From Thalassolituus sp. UBA674 (GTDB lineage: Bacteria > Pseudomonadota > Gammaproteobacteria > Pseudomonadales > Oceanobacteraceae), in the NCBI GenBank assembly GCA_002298335.1, contig DBNK01000005.1, forward strand, positions 6,159 through 67,481: a DNA stretch of 61,323 nt, written 5' to 3'. Positions 23,629-32,549 of the stretch are shown piece by piece (the stretch's first letter is position 1; each line of letters begins with the position of its first letter). Below the pieces are notes generated by a model that worked only from the letters and a program-made list of their open reading frames with translations, made no database searches and was not told the DNA's origin. A program made the translations under genes and the position numbers.

Positions 23629-24744
23629 ATGACTACGCCAATGCCAAGCGCAGAGTCGCTGAAAGCGTTTGAAGAGGATCTTAACCAGATCCGTGATGAA
23701 GCTCTTGCCAAAGTCGGTAAAGAAGATGCGGATTACATCCGCCGTGTGGTACTGGTTCAGCGTGTGCTGGATCTGGGTGGCCGTGCGGTGATGGTTGCCG
23801 GTTTCTACCACTGGGCTTTCTGGGTTCTGGGTGTTGCCATGCTGGGCATCGCCAAGATCATCAATAATATGGAAATCGGGCACAACATCATGCATGGTCA
23901 GTATGACTTCATGAATGACCCGCATCTGAATTCCCTGAAGTACGACTGGGATGGAGCCTGCTCCGGTGGTTCCTGGCGCCGTACGCACAACTTTGAACAC
24001 CACACCTACACCAACGTGATCGGTAAAGACCGTGACTTCGGCTATGACGTTCTGCGTCTGAGTGACGACGTTGAGTGGAAGCCACTCTACCGTATGCAGT
24101 TCCTGCGTTACCTGAACATGACCCTGATGTTCCAGTGGGCTGTGGCTTTCCACGAGCTGCACGGTTACATCCTGCGTAACATGCGCAACAAGCGTGAAGG
24201 CAAAGCACCGACGGATAACTCTGAACTGAAAGCTGATTTTTACGGTAAGGCGCTGAAAGTACTGTTCCGTGATTACCTGTTCTTCCCTGGTCTGGTTGCC
24301 ATCTTCCTCGGCTGGCCAATGTTCTGGATGATTTTCTGGGGTAACATGGCCGCCAACGTGATCCGTAACATCTGGGCCGCGACCATTATTTACTGTGGTC
24401 ACTTTACCGGTAACGTTCACACCTTTGCTGAAAAAGAGTGCGAAGGTGAAAGCCGTGGTCAGTGGTATTACCGTCAGATTCTGGGTTCTTCTAACTTTGA
24501 AGGTCCACGCCTGCTGCACATCATGAGCGGTCACCTGAGCCGTCAGGTTGAGCACCACCTGTTCCCGGATATGCCGTCTTACCGTTACAACGAAGTCGCG
24601 CAGAAAGTCCGCGCAGCCTGTGCCCGTCACGGCGTGCCGTACAACACCGGCAGTTTTGGTGGTCAGTACTTCAGTGTGATTGGCCGTATCCTCAAATACA
24701 GCCGTAAGCCTAAAGCACAGACTCAGACTCCGGCAGCCGCCTGA
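23629..24744 (+). CDS. Membrane fatty acid (acyl-lipid) desaturase
   Basis: The 371-aa membrane protein has the three histidine boxes of the diiron desaturase family: HNIMH (85-89), HNFEHH (120-125) and QVEHH (306-310). Hydrophobic segments flank the boxes. It introduces double bonds into acyl chains, adjusting membrane fluidity, using electrons from the reductase just upstream. A terminator follows the gene. Position specificity (delta-9 or other) cannot be read from sequence. Confidence 0.93.
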   Translation: MTTPMPSAESLKAFEEDLNQIRDEALAKVGKEDADYIRRVVLVQRVLDLGGRAVMVAGFYHWAFWVLGVAMLGIAKIINNMEIGHNIMHGQYDFMNDPHLNSLKYDWDGACSGGSWRRTHNFEHHTYTNVIGKDRDFGYDVLRLSDDVEWKPLYRMQFLRYLNMTLMFQWAVAFHELHGYILRNMRNKREGKAPTDNSELKADFYGKALKVLFRDYLFFPGLVAIFLGWPMFWMIFWGNMAANVIRNIWAATIIYCGHFTGNVHTFAEKECEGESRGQWYYRQILGSSNFEGPRLLHIMSGHLSRQVEHHLFPDMPSYRYNEVAQKVRAACARHGVPYNTGSFGGQYFSVIGRILKYSRKPKAQTQTPAAA

Positions 24745-24761
24745 TCTGAAATTCTGTCTGA

Positions 24762-24789
24762 AAAAGAGCGCCCCCAGGGCGCTTTTTTT
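24762..24789 (+). terminator. Terminator after the desaturase gene
   Basis: AGCGCCC (24767-24773) pairs with GGGCGCT (24777-24783), with A's before and seven T's after. Confidence 0.9.
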
Positions 24790-24845
24790 ATGCGTTAAAA
24801 CATCAGCTGATGTAAGGTACCGGCCAGACTCAGGGGAGATTTCCG

Positions 24846-25244
24846 ATGAAAGTTACCGGCACGTTTGAAGTTATGTTAAGCCCGCTGGATGCCGCCGCCG
24901 AAGGCAAAGGCGGCGTAAATCTGCGCAGTATGGCCATCCGTAAAACCTTCAGCGGAGATCTTGAGGCCAGCAGTCAGGGGCAGATGCTCAGTGCCACAAC
25001 GGCAGAGCCCGGTGCTGCAGGGTACGTGGCGCTTGAACAGGTCAGCGGCAGTCTCTGTGGTCATGAAGGCAGTTTTGCGCTGCAGCATTATGGCCGTATG
25101 CAGGGGGGCAGCCAGCACCTGACTCTGGAAGTGGTGCCGGGGTCCGGTGCTGCCGCACTGGCGGGCCTGACCGGCTCTATGGCTATCCGTATTGATGAGG
25201 AAGGCCAGCACTTTTACGACTTTGAATTTGAACTGCCGGGCTGA
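24846..25244 (+). CDS. DUF3224 domain protein
   Basis: The 132-aa protein reads like the DUF3224 family: 'KVTGTFEVMLSPLDA', 'MAIRKTFSGDLEASSQGQML', 'AGYVALEQVSGSLCGHEGSF', 'PGSGAAALAGLTGSMAIRID' and 'HFYDFEFELPG'. These form a small beta-barrel (related in fold to allene oxide cyclase-like proteins); biochemical role unknown. It is a single gene between the desaturase terminator and thrC. Confidence 0.83.
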   Translation: MKVTGTFEVMLSPLDAAAEGKGGVNLRSMAIRKTFSGDLEASSQGQMLSATTAEPGAAGYVALEQVSGSLCGHEGSFALQHYGRMQGGSQHLTLEVVPGSGAAALAGLTGSMAIRIDEEGQHFYDFEFELPG

Positions 25245-25334
25245 TCCTGGCTGACCCGGTGGCGGGTGATTCCGCCCCTCAAACCATGTACACTACGCCC
25301 GTTTTTTCTGCTGCTGACACGCGACTGACTGACC

Positions 25335-26744
25335 ATGATGAAATATATCTCCACCCGTGGAAACGCCCCTGAGCTGACCTTTGAAGAAGTCCTGCTGACC
25401 GGACTGGCTGCCGATGGTGGCCTGTATGTACCGAAGGACGTCCCGCACTTTACTCAGGACGAGATTGCCTCATGGCAGGATCTGCCCTACGCCGCACTGG
25501 CGCACAAGATTATTTATCCGTTTGTTGAAGGCTGTATTGACGATAAAGCCCTGCAGCAGATGATTGATGATGTGTACGGAAGCTTCGGTCACAAGGCTGT
25601 TGCGCCGCTGCAGCAGATTGATCACAACGAATACGTGCTGGAGCTGTTCCACGGTCCGACCCTGGCGTTCAAAGACTTCGCCCTTCAACTGCTCGGGCGT
25701 CTGCTGGATTACGTGCTCAAGCGTCGTAACGAAAAAGTCGTGATCATGGGTGCGACATCCGGTGACACCGGCTCTGCGGCCATTGAAGGCACCAAGGCCT
25801 GCGATAACGTCGATATTTTTATTCTGCACCCACACGGTAAAGTTTCTGAGGTTCAGCGCCGTCAGATGACCACGGTGCAGGGCAGTAACATCTACAATAT
25901 TGCCATCGAAGGTAACTTCGATCAGGCGCAGGATATGGTCAAAGCCAGCTTCGGTGATCAGGCTTTCCTGCGTGGTGAGCGCAAGCTGGTAGCGGTCAAC
26001 AGCATTAACTGGGCGCGCATCATGGCTCAGATTGTTTATTACTTCTATTCCAGCCTGAACATCGGTGGGCCGCTGCGCCCGATGGCGTATTCCGTGCCGA
26101 CCGGTAACTTCGGGGACATTTTTGCTGGCTACATGGCGCGTAAAATGGGTCTGCCGATTGAGCAGCTGATCATTGCCACCAACAGCAATGATGTTCTGCA
26201 CCGTCTGATGAGTAAGAATCAGTACGAAGTCCGTCCGCTGAAACACACCATTACCCCGTCCATGGACATTGCTGTCTCCAGCAACTTTGAACGCCTGCTG
26301 TTTGACCTGTACGACCGTGACGGTGCTGCTCTGGCTGATCTGATGACAAAAATGAACGCCCGTGATGACATCGTCTCTCTGGATGAAGAGCGCCTGGCGC
26401 GTGCCCGTGAACTGTTTGATTCACTGGCCGTGGACGAGCGCACCACCGTCGACACCATGCAGGAAGTGTATGAGGAAACCGGCTATCTGCTCGACCCGCA
26501 TACTGCGATTGGTGTCCGCGCCGCGCGTGACTGCCGCCGCAACACCGGGATTCCTATGATCACACTGGGTACGGCGCATCCGGTGAAGTTTGAAGACGCC
26601 GTAAAACGTGCCGGCTTCAGATTGCCGCCGCTGCCACATCATCTGACGGATCTGATGGAGCGCGAAGAGCGTTACGAAGTGATGCCGGCTGACCTGAAAA
26701 CCATTCAGCAGTTTATTGCGGATAAAACCTTCGGCGGCGAATAA
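25335..26744 (+). CDS. thrC: Threonine synthase
   Basis: The 469-aa enzyme converts O-phosphohomoserine to threonine with PLP. Family landmarks: N-terminal 'KYISTRGNAPELTFEEVLLT', PLP lysine K113 in 'HGPTLAFKDFALQLLG', 'GATSGDTGSAAIEG' phosphate-binding loop and 'YSVPTGNFGDIFAGYMARKM'. Length matches the long (class 1) bacterial form. A hom gene is not adjacent. A terminator follows directly. Confidence 0.97.
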   Translation: MMKYISTRGNAPELTFEEVLLTGLAADGGLYVPKDVPHFTQDEIASWQDLPYAALAHKIIYPFVEGCIDDKALQQMIDDVYGSFGHKAVAPLQQIDHNEYVLELFHGPTLAFKDFALQLLGRLLDYVLKRRNEKVVIMGATSGDTGSAAIEGTKACDNVDIFILHPHGKVSEVQRRQMTTVQGSNIYNIAIEGNFDQAQDMVKASFGDQAFLRGERKLVAVNSINWARIMAQIVYYFYSSLNIGGPLRPMAYSVPTGNFGDIFAGYMARKMGLPIEQLIIATNSNDVLHRLMSKNQYEVRPLKHTITPSMDIAVSSNFERLLFDLYDRDGAALADLMTKMNARDDIVSLDEERLARARELFDSLAVDERTTVDTMQEVYEETGYLLDPHTAIGVRAARDCRRNTGIPMITLGTAHPVKFEDAVKRAGFRLPPLPHHLTDLMEREERYEVMPADLKTIQQFIADKTFGGE

Positions 26745-26766
26745 ACCGGCGCAGGTCTGTATGATG

Positions 26767-26792
26767 AAAGCTGCCCACGGGCAGCTTTTTTT
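26767..26792 (+). terminator. Terminator after thrC
   Basis: AGCTGCCC (26769-26776) pairs with GGGCAGCT (26779-26786) followed by TTTTTTT. Confidence 0.9.
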
Positions 26793-26827
26793 GTGTCACA
26801 CTGACCCCTTTGCCAGCGGTAAACGTT

Positions 26828-27295
26828 ATGGACTATCAGAATCTTGAGGACTACTCACAGGGATGGATTTTCCGTCACCGCGAACTGCCGGTGCCTGCTG
26901 AGCTGATGGCTGATATCCGGCCATTGACGGTGTCCTCCGCGATGCAGTTCTGGAAGAGCAAAATCAGCAAAGAAGCGACACACGCCAGTCACTTTCTTGG
27001 TGACGACTGGCCGGCCCGTAACGGCGTCTGGAAGGTCCGCGCAGACTGGCAGAAACGCTGGGAGTCTGAGGATAATCAGCTGCCGGAAGAACTGGATTTT
27101 CCCGACTGGGAAATGAACACCCAGGTGTTTTTCTGTTACGACCATCATCACGTGATACAGACCAGTTGGGACACGTTCAGAAAGTGCTGGAAGAACTTCC
27201 TGTTTTACGACGACGAGCCTATACTGCTCGCCAGAAAACGGTCCCAGGTTGCCCGTTTTCATTCCGATGGTTCCTTTGAGACCGGCAGTCACTGA
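26828..27295 (+). CDS. Conserved hypothetical protein (possibly DUF2947)
   Basis: I use ATG 26828 (MDYQNLEDYSQGWIFRHR), as earlier codons overlap the terminator of thrC. The 155-aa protein is rich in aromatic residues: 'AMQFWKSKISKEATHASHFL', 'DWPARNGVWKVRADWQKRWE', 'FFCYDHHHVIQTSWDTF', 'CWKNFLFYDDEPILLARKRS'. I recall this pattern from the gammaproteobacterial DUF2947 family, but cannot confirm it. It has no signal peptide; function unknown. Confidence 0.7.
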   Translation: MDYQNLEDYSQGWIFRHRELPVPAELMADIRPLTVSSAMQFWKSKISKEATHASHFLGDDWPARNGVWKVRADWQKRWESEDNQLPEELDFPDWEMNTQVFFCYDHHHVIQTSWDTFRKCWKNFLFYDDEPILLARKRSQVARFHSDGSFETGSH

Positions 27296-27397
27296 GACTG
27301 GCCCGGTTCCCCCCAGTCACTCTGTCCAATCCTGGTTCCGGCAGCTCCTGCGACTGTGGTTAAATGCTTCTGTTTTTCTTTGTTCTCAGGTAGGTGT

Positions 27398-28171
27398 ATG
27401 CGTTTTAAGCGGTGGCTGACATCAGCCGTTGTTCTTTCTGCTGTGGCGACGGCATCCTGCAGTCATTGGCCCGGCCCGGATCATCGTGAGGTTACCCTCG
27501 ATGGCATTCAGACCTTACTGGAGCAGCAGTGCCTGCCCGCTCCGATTACGGATGAGGATCTGTTTGCTTTGGGTGACCGTCTGGATCAGCAGACCCAGCA
27601 ACTGCAGGTGCTGAACGACACCATCAATGCCCAGCAACTGGAGCTGGACAGCATACGCCTGGGTGACGATGCTGAATGCAATCTGCCCGTGCCAACAGCT
27701 GTGCCGGTCGGAGCTGACAGCAAGACCATTCTGGGCTCCCAGGAGTGGATTTATCTGAATCCTCCGGGGCGTCATTTTGCCGCGCGGGTGGATACCGGTG
27801 CCGCGCTGTCCTCCATCAGTGCGCGGAATGTGCAGCGCTTTGAACGCGACGGCAAACGCTGGGTCTCGTTTGAACTGGATACCGGCGAAGAAGAAGCCGA
27901 TACCATTCCGCTGGAAGCACCACTGAAGCGTTTTGTGCGTATCCGTCAGGCGTCATTTGATGATTCTGACCGCCGTCCGGTGATTATGCTGGATGTGATT
28001 CTCGGTCATGCGATTCATCAGAAAACCGAATTCACACTGGCAGACCGTACGCGCATGAGTTATCCGGTGCTGCTGGGCCGTTCGTTCCTGCGTGATATCA
28101 CTCTGGTGGATTCCGGAGAATCGTATATGCACCCGAAAGTTACCCCTGAGGAGCTGGAGTTCCGACCATGA
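27398..28171 (+). CDS. Retropepsin-like 'ATP-dependent zinc protease' family lipoprotein
   Basis: Start at ATG 27398 (MRFKRWLTS) with CAGGTAGGTG upstream; a lipoprotein signal ends in ATASC. After a linker with a predicted coiled coil (about 45-85), the C-terminal domain (about 105-250) has the aspartic-protease-like motif RVDTGAALSS and later 'YPVLLGRSFLRD', which place it in the family annotated as putative ATP-dependent zinc protease (COG4067). The DTGA motif argues for a retropepsin-type peptidase. It overlaps the next gene by 4 bp and belongs to the ATP-grasp ligase trio. Confidence 0.85.
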   Translation: MRFKRWLTSAVVLSAVATASCSHWPGPDHREVTLDGIQTLLEQQCLPAPITDEDLFALGDRLDQQTQQLQVLNDTINAQQLELDSIRLGDDAECNLPVPTAVPVGADSKTILGSQEWIYLNPPGRHFAARVDTGAALSSISARNVQRFERDGKRWVSFELDTGEEEADTIPLEAPLKRFVRIRQASFDDSDRRPVIMLDVILGHAIHQKTEFTLADRTRMSYPVLLGRSFLRDITLVDSGESYMHPKVTPEELEFRP

Positions 28172-29715
28172 CACGTCCGTCATCGCTGATGTTTTATCTG
28201 TTGGTGGCGGCGATAGTAACCGCTGGTCTGATCATGATCATTCACCGCCACTGGGTCTATGACATCCCCTTGATCCCGGGTGAATCGCGTACCATCTGGT
28301 CGCTGGAGGCCAAGGTCAGCTTTGTGGCCGAAAACGGCCCGGTCAAAGTCTCGCTGGCACGGCCATCGGATCAGCAGGGCTTTACTCTGGTGCGGGAGTC
28401 GGGTGCCTCGCCGGGCTACGGTCTGAATTTCGTCGAGCAGGGCAGTTCACCCAATGGCCGTGTACAGAGCAGTCCGCGGGCACAGTGGACCATACGTTCG
28501 GCGTCCGGCGCACAGGAGCTCTATTACCACGTTGATCTGATGGAGTCGTCAGCGCCGTCTTTACGCGCAATTCCTGCACCGGCTCTGAGTCCGTCGGAAG
28601 ATTGGCCAGACCCCTACCGCACTGCGATTGAAGCCGTGATGAAGGCGTCTTTTGAAACCTCAGCAGATAACTTCAGTTTTGCCCGGGAGCTGATCAAACG
28701 TTTCAATCAGGAAGATGCCCCTCAGAACGTGCGTCTGCTGAAACGCGCCTACCAGAACCGTCTGCCGCAACTGCTGCAGGAAATGCTTAACGCGGCACGG
28801 GTCCCCGCGGCCGTGGTGTACGGACTGGAACTTGAAGACGGCCGCCGCCGCCAGAACCTGATTCCCATGCTGAGTGTATGGCAGGACGGCAAACGTCATG
28901 TGTTTAATCTTTCTGATGGCAGCCTGGAAGAAAATAAGCCGTTATTGCTGTGGGAACAGACCGGTGCTCCGGTGCTGGACGTGATGGGCGGACACGACTC
29001 CGGTGTGCGCTTCTCGATGCTGCGCCGCGAAGAGTCGGCTTATGGTGTACAGGAAGAAATTCTGCCTGACGACAGCCTGTTTAACTTCTCTGTGCACAGT
29101 CTGCCGGTGGAAGAACAGGCCATGTTCAAAACCATTTTCCTGCTGCCGGTCGGCGCTTTAGTGGTCTGTATCCTGCGGATTCTGGTGGGCGTGCGCACGT
29201 CCGGTACCTTTATGCCGGTGCTGATTGCCATCGCTTTTCTGCAGACTTCGCTGGTGACCGGGATTCTGGGTTTTCTGCTGGTGGTGGGCACGGGTCTGGC
29301 GATCCGCAGCTATCTGTCACATCTCAACTTATTGCTGGTGGCAAGGATATCGGCGGGCATTATTGCGGTGGTGGGTATCATCACCATGCTCAGCGTTATC
29401 TCCTATAAAACCGGCCTGACCGAAGGCCTGAAAATTATTTTCTTCCCGATGGTGATTCTGGCCTGGACGGTGGAGCGCATGTCCATTCTCTGGGAAGAAG
29501 AAGGCCCGCGCGAAGTGGTGATTCAGGGCGGTGGCAGTCTGATTACGGCGGTTCTCGCCTACTTCGCCATGCAGTCCGAGATCATGCGCCATCTGACTTT
29601 TAACTTTATGGGTGTCCAGCTGGTGATACTGGGTCTGGTCCTGCTGTTGGGGTCTTACAGTGGCTACCGACTGTCTGAGCTGAAGCGGTTTACCTCTTTC
29701 CGGAAGCGTGTATGA
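28168..29715 (+). CDS. Inactive transglutaminase fused to 7TM domain
   Basis: The 515-aa membrane protein has an N-terminal transmembrane helix (about 8-28), a periplasmic part with a transglutaminase-like domain (about 150-290, 'FSFARELIKRFNQEDAPQNV', no catalytic Cys visible) and a C-terminal set of about seven transmembrane helices (325-510). This architecture is the 'inactive transglutaminase fused to 7 transmembrane helices' family that accompanies RimK-like ligases and retropepsin-like peptidases. Starts and stops overlap with both neighbours by 4 bp, so the three are one operon. Confidence 0.87.
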   Translation: MTRPSSLMFYLLVAAIVTAGLIMIIHRHWVYDIPLIPGESRTIWSLEAKVSFVAENGPVKVSLARPSDQQGFTLVRESGASPGYGLNFVEQGSSPNGRVQSSPRAQWTIRSASGAQELYYHVDLMESSAPSLRAIPAPALSPSEDWPDPYRTAIEAVMKASFETSADNFSFARELIKRFNQEDAPQNVRLLKRAYQNRLPQLLQEMLNAARVPAAVVYGLELEDGRRRQNLIPMLSVWQDGKRHVFNLSDGSLEENKPLLLWEQTGAPVLDVMGGHDSGVRFSMLRREESAYGVQEEILPDDSLFNFSVHSLPVEEQAMFKTIFLLPVGALVVCILRILVGVRTSGTFMPVLIAIAFLQTSLVTGILGFLLVVGTGLAIRSYLSHLNLLLVARISAGIIAVVGIITMLSVISYKTGLTEGLKIIFFPMVILAWTVERMSILWEEEGPREVVIQGGGSLITAVLAYFAMQSEIMRHLTFNFMGVQLVILGLVLLLGSYSGYRLSELKRFTSFRKRV

Positions 29716-30674
29716 CGCGACGTTTTATTTCTCCGTTTCAGTTGCGCGATTACGGCATTCTCGGCATTAACCGCCGTAACCGTGAATACGTCAGCCGCTA
29801 TAATCCACGGCGTTTGTTTCCGCTAGTGGATAACAAACTGCTGACCAAACAGACGGTGGCACTGGCGGAAATTCCGACGCCCGGACTGATCTGTGAAGTG
29901 CGCCAGCAGTCGGAGATCCGTCATCTGATGGATCACCTGCAGGGGCATTCCGGCTTTGCCATCAAGCCCGCCAAAGGCAGCGGCGGTAAAGGTATTCTGG
30001 TCATCACTCACAGAGACGGCGATGTCTTTTTCAAAAGCAGTGGTGTGGCGCTGACGCCGGAAGATCTGCAGCGGCATGTGTCCAACATTCTCTCTGGTCT
30101 TTACAGCCTGGGTGGCAGTGCGGACATGACCTTAATCGAAGACCTGATCCACGTTGCCCCGCATTTTGAACGTTTCACCGTTGAAGGTGTGCCGGATATC
30201 CGCGTGATTGTCTGCCGCGGATTTCCGGTCATGGCCATGATGCGCTTGTCGACTCACGCTTCTGACGGTAAGGCCAACCTGCATCAGGGCGCTGTGGGCG
30301 TCGGGTTGGATCTGGCGACCGGAAAGGCATTGAATGCGGTGCAGCGTGATCAGACGATTGAGGTGCACCCGGATACCGGTGAAGACCTGTCGACGTTAGA
30401 AGTTCCGGACTGGAAGGATCTGCTGATTACCGCAGCGCGCTGCTACGATGTCACCGGGTTGGGCTATCTGGGAACGGATATGGTGATTGACCGTGATCGC
30501 GGGCCGTTACTGCTGGAGCTGAATGCACGCCCCGGTCTGTCGATCCAGATGACCAATGGTGCAGGGCTGCTGCCGCGGCTGCGTAAAATTGACTCCCTCT
30601 CAGAAGCAGAAACCCGCCTTTCAGCGGAAAAGCGGGTTGCTATGAGTCAACGCTGGTTCGGTGGTCTGCACTGA
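29712..30674 (+). CDS. Alpha-L-glutamate ligase-like (RimK-type ATP-grasp) protein
   Basis: The 320-aa protein has an ATP-grasp fold: 'GFAIKPAKGSGGKGILVITH' (ATP-binding loop), 'VEGVPDIRVIVCRGFPVMAM', 'GKANLHQGAVGVGLDLATGK' and the metal-binding 'LLLELNARPGLSIQMTNG'. It is the RimK-like member of the trio with a retropepsin-like protease and an inactive transglutaminase/7TM protein; such sets have been predicted in comparative genomics to add and remove amino acids on a peptide or protein. The substrate is not known to me. Confidence 0.88.
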   Translation: MTRRFISPFQLRDYGILGINRRNREYVSRYNPRRLFPLVDNKLLTKQTVALAEIPTPGLICEVRQQSEIRHLMDHLQGHSGFAIKPAKGSGGKGILVITHRDGDVFFKSSGVALTPEDLQRHVSNILSGLYSLGGSADMTLIEDLIHVAPHFERFTVEGVPDIRVIVCRGFPVMAMMRLSTHASDGKANLHQGAVGVGLDLATGKALNAVQRDQTIEVHPDTGEDLSTLEVPDWKDLLITAARCYDVTGLGYLGTDMVIDRDRGPLLLELNARPGLSIQMTNGAGLLPRLRKIDSLSEAETRLSAEKRVAMSQRWFGGLH

Positions 30675-30698
30675 CGGCTGACCACCGGGTCGTGCGGA

Positions 30699-31529
30699 TT
30701 AATCCAGCAGACCATCCAGGCCGGATTCAATGCCACCCAGTTCTACCAGACCGGCCTGAGCTTTTTTCAGATCCAGACCAATCGCCGCTGCGGCGGCACA
30801 CGGAAAGCCGGAAATGATGGCTTCTTCACTCAGGTTGTTTTCGTAAGCACGCTGCAGGTAGCGGGCAATATAAACAATCCCAGCTTCTTTGGTGTAACCG
30901 GTCTGACCGGAAGATGGCCAGTTCTGCTGCGCAATGGCACTGTGGATCACTTCCGGGAAGCGCCAGCGGCGGGCCAGTTCGGCACCCACTTCTGCATAAT
31001 CAAAGCCCAGCTGACCATTTTCAATCAGGTGACGCTCGGTTTTGCCCAGTGCTTCCACCTGATCAATGCGGGCAGCCTGTTCCGGCATCACCACGCGGAT
31101 CAGCAGGTCACCAATTGAGTGAACCATACCGCAGGTAAAAACGGTCTCTTTCTGAACGCCCGGCACGTACCCGGCCAGCCACTTAGAAATAGCCGCCACG
31201 GCAAAGGCCTGCTTCCAGAATTTGTTCATGTCGTAGCTTTCGACTTTGAACGCACCGGTCAGACCGGAGGCCAGCACCATATTACGCAGTTTTTCAAAGC
31301 CCAGCAGCATCACCGCATCGTGTGGGTTCGCTACATTTTTACGCATACCATAATGAGCTGAGTTGGCCAGACGCAGTACCTTGGCAGTGAGCGACTGGTC
31401 TTTAGATACCTTGTCGCTGAGGATATCAATATCAATATTTTCATCCTGAAAACTGATGATCAGTTCCTGCACAACTTTGGGAATGTGGGGCAGATTGACT
31501 GACTCAGCAAAAATGGCATTCATGTTCAT
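30699..31529 (-). CDS. HDOD domain protein
   Basis: The 276-aa protein is a stand-alone HDOD domain: 'LPHIPKVVQELIISFQDENI', 'VSKDQSLTAKVLRLANSAHY' and 'DAVMLLGFEKLRNMVLASGL', without an attached GGDEF or EAL domain. HDOD proteins resemble HD phosphohydrolases but lack the full metal site, and act as signalling adaptors, often in motility or c-di-GMP circuits. It is a single gene on the minus strand with a GAGGAG ribosome site. Confidence 0.9.
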   Translation of the reverse strand: MNMNAIFAESVNLPHIPKVVQELIISFQDENIDIDILSDKVSKDQSLTAKVLRLANSAHYGMRKNVANPHDAVMLLGFEKLRNMVLASGLTGAFKVESYDMNKFWKQAFAVAAISKWLAGYVPGVQKETVFTCGMVHSIGDLLIRVVMPEQAARIDQVEALGKTERHLIENGQLGFDYAEVGAELARRWRFPEVIHSAIAQQNWPSSGQTGYTKEAGIVYIARYLQRAYENNLSEEAIISGFPCAAAAAIGLDLKKAQAGLVELGGIESGLDGLLD

Positions 31530-31667
31530 GGAGGGCTCCTCGTTAACTCCTGAACTAAGAATAGGTCAGCTTTCAACAATGTGTGGGTGGGTCATTGTTT
31601 TATTCTGTGACGCTTCGTAATTATTTCATGGGTGTTAGAATGCCCGCTTTTTTCAGGAGGATGCGTC

Positions 31668-32549
31668 ATGTCGCAGCCACGACTCGGCTTTATCGGAATG
31701 GGACTGATGGGCGTTCCCATGAGCCGGCGTCTGCAGCAGGCCGGGTATGAAGTCCGGGTCTGGAACCGCAGCCCGGAGAAACTGGCGCCACTGGCCGGCG
31801 AAGGTCTGCTCCCGTGTGGATCTGTGACTGAGCTGGTGAATGACTCCGATATCATCATGACCTGTGTCAGTGATACGGCCGCGGTAGAAGCGGTGGTGTT
31901 CGGGGAGGGTGGCATTGCTGCCAGCGGCCGGGAAGGGCAGGTACTGATCGATTTTTCCAGTATTGATCCCGATGCCACGCGCGACATGGCCGCGCGTCTG
32001 GCCGATGAAGCCGGTATGCACTGGGTGGACGCCCCCGTGTCGGGCGGCGTTGCCGGGGCAGAGCAGGGCACGCTGGCGATTATGGCTGGCGGCGATGCTG
32101 AACGGATTGAATCCCTGGCGCCTGTCTTTGCTCCGTTATCGCAGCGGGTCACCCGTATGGGCGATACCGGCGCCGGGCAGGTGACGAAGATCTGTAATCA
32201 GATGCTGGTCAGCTGCAATGTGATGGTGATGGCTGAAATGATGGCGCTGGCCGAGCGTGCGGGGGTGGATGCACAGCAGATTCCGGTGGCTCTGAAAGGC
32301 GGTTTTGCCGATTCGGTCCCCTTGCAGCTCACCGGTCCGCGCATGGCAACGGATGACTTCGAACCGGTACGCTGGCATGTGAAAACCCTCCTGAAAGACC
32401 TCACCATGGCCAATCAGCTGGCGGAAGAATCTGAAAGCCCGGTGCCTATGTCAGCACTGGGGATGGAGCTGATGCGTTTGCACGCCAGTCGTGGATTCGC
32501 TGACTGTGATCCGGCGACCCTGATCCAGCTGTTCCGCGAGGCACCCTGA
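31668..32549 (+). CDS. glxR: 2-hydroxy-3-oxopropionate (tartronate semialdehyde) reductase family
   Basis: I use ATG 31668 (MSQPRLGFIGMGLMGVPM), preceded by CAGGAGGATG. The 293-aa enzyme is of the beta-hydroxyacid dehydrogenase family: Rossmann motif GFIGMGLMG, substrate motif 'DAPVSGGVAGAEQGTL' and the catalytic lysine in 'GAGQVTKICNQM'. It would reduce tartronate semialdehyde to glycerate with NAD(P)H. The stop overlaps the start of a hydroxypyruvate isomerase gene, supporting a glyoxylate/glycerate role. Family members vary in substrate, so the exact one is inferred. Confidence 0.88.
   Translation: MSQPRLGFIGMGLMGVPMSRRLQQAGYEVRVWNRSPEKLAPLAGEGLLPCGSVTELVNDSDIIMTCVSDTAAVEAVVFGEGGIAASGREGQVLIDFSSIDPDATRDMAARLADEAGMHWVDAPVSGGVAGAEQGTLAIMAGGDAERIESLAPVFAPLSQRVTRMGDTGAGQVTKICNQMLVSCNVMVMAEMMALAERAGVDAQQIPVALKGGFADSVPLQLTGPRMATDDFEPVRWHVKTLLKDLTMANQLAEESESPVPMSALGMELMRLHASRGFADCDPATLIQLFREAP

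Noticed and set aside
23521..24630. 369-codon minus-strand frame opposite the desaturase
   Set aside because: It lies antisense to a desaturase with all three histidine boxes; the antisense product is a His/Val/Thr-rich artefact.
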